From UKL13-2 sp040006575 (lineage in GTDB: Bacteria; Pseudomonadota; Gammaproteobacteria; Burkholderiales; Usitatibacteraceae), in NCBI GenBank assembly GCA_040006575.1, contig JBDTWS010000050.1, forward strand, positions 1 to 22,626: a stretch of DNA of 22,626 nucleotides. The letters run 5' to 3'. Below the pieces are notes generated by a model. The model was not told where the DNA came from, made no database searches, and saw only the letters and a program-made list of their open reading frames with translations. Positions 1 to 6,450 of this stretch are shown piece by piece; position 1 is the first letter of the stretch, and each line of letters begins with the position of its first letter. A program made the translations under genes and the position numbers.

Positions 1-1
1 C

Positions 2-634
2 GCATTGCCGGTCACCTGGAAAATGCTGGCGATGCGAACGGTGGGTGATGCGATCGCCTTTGCGCGTAACGTGCGGCCATTCCTTGCGCGATTCGACTAT
101 GCAAGCCTCAGTCCCGCAGGCAGCACGGCCAATCCCGACACGGCGCTTGTATTCCGCGCCTTCAGCACTATCGAGCCCGAGCCGTCTCTGCTAGCGGAAC
201 TCGACACCCTGTTTGGTCTCGACGCCCCATCGTGTGATGCCGTGTTCGACGATGCACGGCGCGGCATATCAAAACGCGCGCGTTTCGACGGTGACCGGCT
301 CTCCGCCTTGCGATTGACTAACGAAATCGCTGCCGGCGCCTGGCTGAAGGACCTGCTGGTGCGCGGCACCGCGATGGAATCGGCATCGGCGTGGCTGTTT
401 GCACCCTGGCTGGAAATGCCCGCAGGCGGCGCGATGCAGGCACGCGGCCGCGTGGTGTGCAGTTGTCACGACGTGGCGGAAGTCGCTATCACGGCTTGCT
501 TCCGCGCCGGGGATTCCTTGCCGCTGGTACAGCAGAAACTGAAATGCGGCACCGGTTGCGGATCGTGTGTTCCCGAGTTGCGGCGCATGGCGCGGCAGCA
601 CGCGCCGTTTGCCGAAGCGATGGCCGCAGAATGA
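2..634 (+). CDS. nasA: Assimilatory nitrate reductase large subunit, C-terminal part (5' end outside window)
   Basis: This is the last ~210 residues of a molybdopterin nitrate reductase of the NasA type, the cytoplasmic enzyme that reduces nitrate to nitrite for assimilation. The reading frame is open to the left edge, so the catalytic domains lie outside the window. The visible C-terminus is diagnostic. A segment starting VCSCHDV and ending CGTGCGSCVPEL carries Cys152, Cys154, Cys185 and Cys188 (numbered from position 5) in the CxC...CxxC layout of a BFD-like [2Fe-2S] domain, which in NasA receives electrons from a reductase partner. An extra Cys181 sits in the same loop. The stop overlaps the start of the methyltransferase gene by 4 nt (ATGA), and nitrite reductase genes follow, which fits assimilation. 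The TTG at position 5 is internal, not a real start. A NirB-type BFD tail alone is the alternative, but the preceding ~150 residues look like the molybdopterin dinucleotide-binding end of NasA. Confidence 0.87.
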   Translation, partial: ALPVTWKMLAMRTVGDAIAFARNVRPFLARFDYASLSPAGSTANPDTALVFRAFSTIEPEPSLLAELDTLFGLDAPSCDAVFDDARRGISKRARFDGDRLSALRLTNEIAAGAWLKDLLVRGTAMESASAWLFAPWLEMPAGGAMQARGRVVCSCHDVAEVAITACFRAGDSLPLVQQKLKCGTGCGSCVPELRRMARQHAPFAEAMAAE

Positions 635-1419
635 ACACTACGCGCAAAACCGGCAAGGTGTGGCTGGTCGGCGCCGGTCCCGGCGATCCCGAATTGCTCA
701 CGCTGAAAGCAGTGCGCGCGCTTGCCTCGGCCGACGTGGTGTTAATCGATGCCCTGGCCAATCGCGAAGTGCTGGTGCACGCGAAGCCCGATGTACGTGT
801 CGTCGATGTCGGCAAGCGCGCTGGCTGTCGCTCCACGCCGCAAGCCTTCATTGAAAAACTGATGGTGCGGTTCGCACGCGCCGGCGCCAACGTCGCACGG
901 GTGAAGGGTGGTGATCCGTTCATTTTCGGTCGCGGCGGCGAGGAGATGCTGGCGCTGCGCGCGGCTGGGATCGCGTGCGAAATCATCCCGGGCATCACCA
1001 GTGGCATCGGCGCGCCGGCCGCTATCGGCATCCCGGTGACGCATCGCGAGTTTTCGCGCGGCGTGACATTCGTTACCGGTCATACGCAGTCAGGCGAGCC
1101 CAACTGGCATGCGCTGGCCAACAGCGGGACAACACTGGTGATTTACATGGGCATCAGTAATTTGCTGCGGATACAGGCGCAGCTGATCGAAGCCGGCATG
1201 CCGGCCACGACACCTGCATGCGCCATTGAAAACGGCACGCTGGAAAATTCGCGCCACGTTATTTCGCGATTGTCGGACTTGCATGCGGACGTACAGCGCG
1301 CCGGCATTGGCAGTCCTGCCATTCTTGTAATTGGTGAAGTGGTTTCGCTTGCTTCGCATGAGGCGATTTTTTCTCGCGAATGGTCATCGCAGGAAAAAAT
1401 AAACGGAATCGCCGCATGA
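631..1419 (+). CDS. cobA: Uroporphyrinogen-III C-methyltransferase (SUMT)
   Basis: A 262-aa S-adenosylmethionine-dependent methyltransferase that converts uroporphyrinogen III to precorrin-2, the branch point to siroheme and cobalamin. Family motifs are clear: VGAGPGDPELLTLKA at the N-terminus (SAM-binding loop), VARVKGGDPFIFGRGGEE, then PGITSGIGAPAAIGIPVTHR and YMGISNL. Length matches single-domain CobA; there is no CysG-type dehydrogenase/ferrochelatase domain, so those steps must be encoded elsewhere. The ATG at 631 overlaps the nasA stop. The frame is open further upstream, to about position 391, but only inside nasA and without family similarity, so 631 is chosen. Its 3' end overlaps the next gene by 4 nt. 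Placement between nitrate reductase and a siroheme nitrite reductase indicates a dedicated siroheme supply. Confidence 0.96.
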   Translation: MNTTRKTGKVWLVGAGPGDPELLTLKAVRALASADVVLIDALANREVLVHAKPDVRVVDVGKRAGCRSTPQAFIEKLMVRFARAGANVARVKGGDPFIFGRGGEEMLALRAAGIACEIIPGITSGIGAPAAIGIPVTHREFSRGVTFVTGHTQSGEPNWHALANSGTTLVIYMGISNLLRIQAQLIEAGMPATTPACAIENGTLENSRHVISRLSDLHADVQRAGIGSPAILVIGEVVSLASHEAIFSREWSSQEKINGIAA

Positions 1420-2663
1420 CCCAAGCCGCGAAACCAAAACTGATCGTCATCGGCAGCGGCATGGCGGCCACGCGCACCATCGAGCACCTGCTCACCATCG
1501 CGCCGGATCGCTACGACATCACCATTTACGGCGCCGAGCCCCACACCAACTACAACCGCATCCTGCTGTCTCCCGTGCTGGCCGGCGAAATGTCGCTGCC
1601 GGAAATCACGCTCAATGGTGCGGAGTGGTATCGCGATAACCATATCCGCCTGCACACCGGCTGCAGGATTGTCGCCATCGACCGCATACGCCGCGAAGTG
1701 GTGATCGACGGTGGAGGGTCAGAGAGCAAGCGCGAACATTACGACCGCCTGCTGATCGCCACCGGGTCGACGCCGTTTCGCCTGCCCATTCCCGGTGCCG
1801 ACCTGCCCGGTGTCATCACGTACCGCGATATTGCCGATACCGAAATGATGATCGCTGCTGCAGCGCCGGGTCGCCGCGCGGTCGTCATCGGCGGTGGGCT
1901 GCTGGGCCTCGAAGCCGCCAATGGCCTGCGTGCGCGCGGCATGGCGGTGACGGTGGTACATGTCATGCCGTGGCTGATGGAACGGCAACTGGATCGCGCG
2001 GCATCCGAGCTGCTGCAGCAATCACTGGAAGCGCGCGGCATCGCGTTCCGGCTTGAAACGAAAACGGCCGAGCTGACCGGAACAAATTGCGTCACCGGCA
2101 TTCGCTTCGCCGACGGCAGCGAGATCGCCGCATCGCTCGTCGTGATGGCAGTGGGCATCCGCCCCAACACGCAGCTCGCCGAAGAAGCCGGGCTGCAGGT
2201 ACGGCGCGGCATCATCGTCGACGACACCATGCAGACTTTCGACCCGCGCATTTATGCCGTGGGCGAATGCGTCGCCCATCGTGGCATCGCCTACGGATTA
2301 CTGGCGCCGCTGTATGAGATGGCCAAGGTGGCCGCCGCGCATCTGGCACACGCAGGCATCACTTATTACTCGGGCACGGTGCTGTCCACGAAATTGAAAG
2401 TCACCGGGGTCGATCTGTTTTCAGCAGGTAATTTCATGGGTGGAACCATGGATGGAGTGGAGTGCGAGGAGGTAGTTCTGCACGACCGGCGCAGGCGAAT
2501 CTATAAAAAGCTGGTGCTGCGGAACGACAGGTTGGTGGGCGGTGTGCTGGTCGGAGACACCGCCCATTCGACTCGTTACCTCGAGATGATTCGCAGTGAA
2601 GTGGACGTGAGCGCGATACGCGATGAGCTGATGTTCCTGCCGGACATACGTGACGCGGCATAG
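1416..2663 (+). CDS. NirB-type FAD/NAD(P)H-dependent oxidoreductase, stand-alone
   Basis: A 415-aa flavoprotein of the pyridine-nucleotide-disulfide oxidoreductase class, closest in pattern to the N-terminal electron-input module of NADH-dependent nitrite reductase NirB and to nitrate reductase electron-transfer subunits. Visible are an N-terminal FAD-binding VIGSGMAATRTIEHL, the NirB-like YNRILLSPVLAGE, ATGSTPFRLPIPG, a second Rossmann motif VIGGGLLGLEAANGL for NAD(P)H, and YAVGEC preceding the C-terminal FAD contact. It stops near residue 415, with no BFD [2Fe-2S] and no siroheme domain; in NirB (about 850 aa) these are on the same chain. The start at 1416 overlaps the cobA stop by 4 nt; an upstream ATG at 1380 lies inside cobA and is not preferred. 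It probably passes NAD(P)H electrons to the BFD domain of NasA and possibly to the nitrite reductase downstream. The exact partner is inferred. Confidence 0.9.
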   Translation: MTQAAKPKLIVIGSGMAATRTIEHLLTIAPDRYDITIYGAEPHTNYNRILLSPVLAGEMSLPEITLNGAEWYRDNHIRLHTGCRIVAIDRIRREVVIDGGGSESKREHYDRLLIATGSTPFRLPIPGADLPGVITYRDIADTEMMIAAAAPGRRAVVIGGGLLGLEAANGLRARGMAVTVVHVMPWLMERQLDRAASELLQQSLEARGIAFRLETKTAELTGTNCVTGIRFADGSEIAASLVVMAVGIRPNTQLAEEAGLQVRRGIIVDDTMQTFDPRIYAVGECVAHRGIAYGLLAPLYEMAKVAAAHLAHAGITYYSGTVLSTKLKVTGVDLFSAGNFMGGTMDGVECEEVVLHDRRRRIYKKLVLRNDRLVGGVLVGDTAHSTRYLEMIRSEVDVSAIRDELMFLPDIRDAA

Positions 2664-2684
2664 AAAAATCGGAATACCCTTGCC

Positions 2685-4490
2685 ATGAGTGACATGAACG
2701 AATTCACCGCCGAGCAGAAAAAATACCTGGAAGGATTTGCCAGCGGGATCGGTATCGGCATTGCGCGCCTGGGTGGCGCAGGAGGCGTTGGTGCAAAGGT
2801 GCCCGCAACGACATCGCCTGCCGGCCCCGAATCCATTCACGACGAGGCGCGCGCGAGAACGGTTGCGGCAGGCGGCAAGCTGGTCGCCGAGGAAAAAGCC
2901 AAGGCGGCAAAACATCCCTTTGAAATGTGGGATGAAATGCGCGCCAACGCCGCCGAAGGAAAATTTCCCAAGGGCACCGACGTTTTTCTCTACAAGTATC
3001 ACGGCATGTTCCATGTCGCACCCGCGCAGGACAGTTTCATGTGCCGCCTGCGCATTCCCGGCGGCATCCTGCGCGATTTCCAGTTGCGCGGTATCGCCGA
3101 CATTGCCGAAAAATTCGCCGGCCCGTATGCACACGTGACGACGCGCGCCAACCTGCAGTTGCGGGAAATCCCGCCGGCCAATCCGCTTCAAGTACTGATG
3201 GCGCTCGACGAGATCGGCCTGACCAGCAAGGGTTCAGGCGCAGACAACATCCGCAATGTCACCGGCTCGCCCACGGCCGGCATCGATGCGCAGGAACTGA
3301 TCGACACCCAGCCGCTCTGCCGCGAAATGCATCACTACATCCTCAATCACCGCGAAATGTATGGGCTGCCGCGTAAATTCAATATCGCCTTCGACGGTGG
3401 CGGCAAGGTGGCCGCGCTGGATGATACCAACGACATCGGTTTTTTCGCGGTGAAAGTGGGCGAGGGAAAATCTTCCCCGCCGGGAATTTATTTCCGACTG
3501 CGTTTGGGCGGCATCACCGGCCATCACGATTTCGCCAAGGATGAAGGCGTGATCCTGTCGCCCGCACACTGTGTGCCGGTGGCCGAAGCCATTGTTCGCG
3601 TGTTCATCCAGGAAGGCGATCGCACCAACCGCCAGAAGGCGCGCATGAAATATGTGCTGGACCGCATCGGGCACGAGGAATACCTGAAGCGTGTTGAGGC
3701 GCTGCTGCCGTTCAAGCTCAATCGCTTGGCGAAGGAAGATTGCGAGCCGCGTCCCGCCATCGCCAAACACGGGCACGTGGATTTTCACGCGCAGAAGCAG
3801 GCGGGGAAATACTACGTCGGGGTTATCACCCCCGTGGGCCGCATGGATTGCGCGCAGATGCGCGGCATCGCTGACATCGCTGCGCAGTTCGGGAGCGGTG
3901 TGATCCGCTTGACCGTTTGGCAAAACCTGATCATTTCGGATATCGACGAAAAAAATATCGGCGCCGTGAAATCGGCCATTGAAGCGCTGGGCCTCGAGTG
4001 GAAATCGCACAGCATTCGCGCGGGGCTGATCGCTTGCACCGGCAACACCGGCTGCAAATTCGCCGCCGGCGACACCAAGGGCCATGCGCTGCAGATTGCC
4101 GCGCACGTCGAGCGTGCAGTGGCGATGCCGATGTTGATAAATACACCCATCAACATTCACCTCACCGGTTGCCACCATTCCTGCGCGCAGCACTATATCG
4201 GCGACATCGGCCTGATCGCGGCCAAGGTGGATGCAGGTGGTGGGAGTGGCGAAGGAAACGACGAGCAGGTTGAGGGATATCACATCCACGTCGGCGGCGG
4301 TTATGGTGAAGAGCAGGCGATGGCGCGACCGCTGTTCCAGGATGTGAAGGCCGTCGACGCACCGCAGGTTATCGAAAAAATGCTGGCGGGTTACCTGCGT
4401 CATCGCCGCGATGCCGACGAATCGTTCCATCATTTTTCAAATCGCCATGACGAGACGGTGCTGCGTCAATTGCTGTCGGCGGAAAACTAA
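2685..4490 (+). CDS. nirA: NirA-family siroheme/[4Fe-4S] nitrite reductase
   Basis: A 601-aa cytoplasmic nitrite/sulfite reductase, predicted to reduce nitrite to ammonium with six electrons. Two ferredoxin-like plus siroheme half-domains are visible. The N-terminal half has THVTTRANLQLREI-type siroheme contacts around 150-161. The cofactor cysteines are Cys451 and Cys457 (CTGNTGC, CX5C) and Cys496 and Cys500 (TGCHHSC, CX3C), followed by AQHYIGDIGL. The CTGNxxC...TK form resembles ferredoxin-type nitrite reductases rather than sulfite reductases, and the operon context agrees. The N-terminus carries a FTAEQKKYLEGFASG segment echoed in the next protein. Start ATG at 2685, 21 nt after the previous stop, with only a weak upstream GGA; ATG 2694 is an alternative. 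It ends directly before the next start. A sulfite reductase role cannot be wholly excluded. Confidence 0.92.
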   Translation: MSDMNEFTAEQKKYLEGFASGIGIGIARLGGAGGVGAKVPATTSPAGPESIHDEARARTVAAGGKLVAEEKAKAAKHPFEMWDEMRANAAEGKFPKGTDVFLYKYHGMFHVAPAQDSFMCRLRIPGGILRDFQLRGIADIAEKFAGPYAHVTTRANLQLREIPPANPLQVLMALDEIGLTSKGSGADNIRNVTGSPTAGIDAQELIDTQPLCREMHHYILNHREMYGLPRKFNIAFDGGGKVAALDDTNDIGFFAVKVGEGKSSPPGIYFRLRLGGITGHHDFAKDEGVILSPAHCVPVAEAIVRVFIQEGDRTNRQKARMKYVLDRIGHEEYLKRVEALLPFKLNRLAKEDCEPRPAIAKHGHVDFHAQKQAGKYYVGVITPVGRMDCAQMRGIADIAAQFGSGVIRLTVWQNLIISDIDEKNIGAVKSAIEALGLEWKSHSIRAGLIACTGNTGCKFAAGDTKGHALQIAAHVERAVAMPMLINTPINIHLTGCHHSCAQHYIGDIGLIAAKVDAGGGSGEGNDEQVEGYHIHVGGGYGEEQAMARPLFQDVKAVDAPQVIEKMLAGYLRHRRDADESFHHFSNRHDETVLRQLLSAEN

Positions 4491-6092
4491 ATGCTGAGCC
4501 TCCTCCCCGAAACCGCACCGTTCTCCGTCGACCAGCGCGCCTGGCTCAACGGTTTCTTCGCGGGCCTGCTGGGTCTCGAGCAGAGTAGTGCGGCACCCGC
4601 GCTACCCGAAACTGCGGCCGAAGAGGACATCGACCAGCCCTGGCATGATCCCGCCATGTCGCTGGAAGAGCGCATGAAACTCGCCGAGGGCAAGCCGGTG
4701 AAGTGGCAGATGATGGCGGCGATGGCGCAACTCGATTGCGGCCAGTGCGGTTACTTGTGCCAGACCTACGCGGCGGAGCTTGCCAGCGGTGCAGAGAAAA
4801 ACGCTGCACGCTGCGTGCCCGGCGGAAAGCCGACCACGAAGATGCTGAAACTGCTATTGGAGAAATCGCCTCCACCGGCATCGCAAACTCCAGCATCGGC
4901 GGGCATTGCAGGTCAAAATGCCATGGAAACCGGCTACAGTGCTGGAGTTTCATCTGAAAACACATCAAATCCGTCGCGCGATCACCCTGCCGCCGCCAAA
5001 CTGTTGTCCGTCGCTCCGCTCCATACCGGTGAATCCGACAAGCCGGTAAATCACATTGCGCTGTCGCTGGAAAACACCGGCATCACCTATCGCCCCGGTG
5101 ATTCACTCGGCGTATGGCCGACCAATAATCCCGATGAAGTCGAACTGATCCTGTCGATCCTGAAAACGCGCGGCTCGAAATCCGTCAACCTCAACGGCGT
5201 GGTGATGAACGCGCGCGACGCACTCACGCGCCGGGTAAACCTGCGCGAACCGGCAGCGCCGCTGTTCACACTGATGGCTGAACATGCGCAGCTCGAATTC
5301 GAAGCCACGCGGCTGGCAAAACTCGCCGAAGACGACGACCGCGTTGCCGAATACGGCATTCACGATGTGTTCGATGTGCTGGTGAAATTCCGCTCGTCGC
5401 GCCCGCCCATCGGGCCGTTCCTGAACGCGCTGACACCATTGCAGCCGCGCCTGTATTCGATTGCATCGAGCCTCGCCGCGCACCCGGGTGAAGTACATCT
5501 CACCGTGGGCCTGGTCCGCTACGATCTCAACGGCCGCGGCTACCACGGTGTCGCGTCCAATTTTTTCGCCGAACATCTACAGGCCGGCCGGCGCGTGCCT
5601 GTCTACATCCAGCCTTCACATGGATTCCAGTTGCCGGCCGATGCAGCCAAGCCCGTCATCATGGTCGGCCCCGGCACCGGCATTGCGCCATTCCGTGCGT
5701 TTCTTGAAGAGCGCGCGGCCGTCGCGGCGGGCGGAAAGAACTGGCTGTTCTTCGGCGCACAGCATGAGGCTTCAGATTTCCTGTATCGCGAAGAATTGGA
5801 AAACTTCCGCAGCAACGGCGCATTGTCGAAGCTGACCATCGCGTTCTCGCGCGACCAGTCGCAGAAGATCTACGTGCAGCACCGCATGCTGGAACACGCC
5901 GCGGAAATCTGGTCGTGGCTGGCGGAAGGCGCGTATTTCTATGTCTGCGGTGATGCCAAGAGAATGGCCGCAGACGTCGATGCCGCGCTGAAGGAAATCG
6001 CCGTCGAACAGGGCGGCATGGACGCGGCCGCCGCTATCGCATTCGTCAGGCAACTCGCCAAAGAAGGGCGCTATTGCCGCGACGTGTATTGA
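4491..6092 (+). CDS. CysJ-like flavoprotein reductase with N-terminal Fe-S domain (nitrite reductase partner)
   Basis: A 533-aa protein usually named sulfite reductase flavoprotein alpha subunit. The C-terminal ~365 residues form an FNR-type module: RLYSIASS (320-327, FAD), GPGTGIAPFRAF (from 393, NADP), YVCGDAKRMA (484-493) and the typical C-terminal GRYCRDVY. The flavodoxin domain expected in CysJ is absent. In its place residues ~70-120 hold a Cys-rich motif, Cys83, Cys86, Cys90 and Cys108 within LDCGQCGYLC...CVPGG, resembling Fe-S domains of the DCGxCGYxC type. A Pro/Ala/Ser-rich linker (126-165) joins the two parts. It begins with FSVDQRAWLNGFFAG, similar to the CysJ N-terminus and to the start of the NirA-like protein. 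The ATG follows the nirA stop with no gap. Inferred role: NADPH to FAD to Fe-S to the siroheme enzyme. It is the last gene of the operon. Confidence 0.9.
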   Translation: MLSLLPETAPFSVDQRAWLNGFFAGLLGLEQSSAAPALPETAAEEDIDQPWHDPAMSLEERMKLAEGKPVKWQMMAAMAQLDCGQCGYLCQTYAAELASGAEKNAARCVPGGKPTTKMLKLLLEKSPPPASQTPASAGIAGQNAMETGYSAGVSSENTSNPSRDHPAAAKLLSVAPLHTGESDKPVNHIALSLENTGITYRPGDSLGVWPTNNPDEVELILSILKTRGSKSVNLNGVVMNARDALTRRVNLREPAAPLFTLMAEHAQLEFEATRLAKLAEDDDRVAEYGIHDVFDVLVKFRSSRPPIGPFLNALTPLQPRLYSIASSLAAHPGEVHLTVGLVRYDLNGRGYHGVASNFFAEHLQAGRRVPVYIQPSHGFQLPADAAKPVIMVGPGTGIAPFRAFLEERAAVAAGGKNWLFFGAQHEASDFLYREELENFRSNGALSKLTIAFSRDQSQKIYVQHRMLEHAAEIWSWLAEGAYFYVCGDAKRMAADVDAALKEIAVEQGGMDAAAAIAFVRQLAKEGRYCRDVY

Positions 6093-6232
6093 GCTGTTTT
6101 GCCCTCGGGCTCTCCTGATCTCCCCTGATTTGCATCGTCCCACCCGGCTAACGCCCTTGCGATAACCCGCCGCGATTGTTGCCGCGCGCACCGGCGTGTC
6201 CCACCGCATCGCGGCCCACCTCCCATCCCCAA

Positions 6233-6279
6233 TGTGGCAATTCTCCCTCTCACAAATGGGATGTCTTGCCATTGCCACA
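6233..6279. repeat. 9-bp inverted repeat TGTGGCAAT / ATTGCCACA
   Basis: Perfect arms at 6233-6241 and 6271-6279 with a 29-nt spacer, in the same leader as the other inverted repeat. Function is unknown. Confidence 0.45.
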
Positions 6280-6324
6280 ACACGTGTCCAGGGATGGCGA
6301 AGTTTGTTGACCACGTATCAGCCG

Positions 6325-6367
6325 GGCACCAACAATCCGCGCATCGTCACGCTTTCGCGTTGGTGCC
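6325..6367. repeat. 9-bp inverted repeat GGCACCAAC / GTTGGTGCC
   Basis: Perfect 9-bp arms at 6325-6333 and 6359-6367 flank a 25-nt loop, about 85 nt upstream of the TonB receptor start. It may be an mRNA hairpin or a dimer operator; function is unknown. Confidence 0.5.
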
Positions 6368-6406
6368 ATGTCATGAACGCGCATCGCGTGACGGCACTTC
6401 GTCATT

Positions 6407-6434
6407 TCCTTTTTCCTATTTCCTATTCCCCATT
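6407..6434 (+). repeat. Heptad tandem repeat (consensus TCCTATT) upstream of TonB receptor
   Basis: Four consecutive 7-nt units, TCCTTTT, TCCTATT, TCCTATT and CCCCATT, are followed by a T run ending just before the AGGAG ribosome-binding site at 6441-6445. The tract is almost pure pyrimidine on the + strand, in sharp contrast with the GC-rich surroundings. Similar GGGAATAG-like (reverse complement) intergenic repeats are, from memory, common in Xanthomonadales. It could be a slippage-prone tract in the 5' leader. Confidence 0.7.
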
Positions 6435-6450
6435 TTTTTGAGGAGCCAAG

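Larger units (their letters stand above)
6093..6450. other. Intergenic leader between nitrite reductase operon and TonB receptor
   Basis: 358 nt with no credible gene; short open frames crossing it (e.g. 6196-6441) have no family features and run through the pyrimidine repeat. It contains two 9-bp inverted repeats (6233-6279 and 6325-6367), an 8-bp palindrome ACACGTGT at 6280-6287, a 9-bp direct repeat CGCGCATCG at 6338-6346 and 6378-6386, a TCCTATT heptad repeat (6407-6434) and a Shine-Dalgarno AGGAG at 6441-6445. A TTGACC at 6307-6312 with AACAAT at 6331-6336 is a weak possible promoter. No strong terminator is visible after the nitrite reductase operon; GCCCTCGGGC at 6101-6110 is too short a stem. 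Confidence 0.6.

Noticed and set aside
3234..4433. Long open frame on the - strand opposite the nitrite reductase gene
   Set aside because: It is an antisense shadow of a well-supported gene, His/Arg-rich with no family motif, and is produced by GC-biased codon use.
6196..6441. Possible small protein in the leader before the TonB receptor
   Set aside because: Its composition follows the non-coding repeats (the FLFPISYSPFF end comes from the heptad tract), with no ribosome-binding site and no family features.
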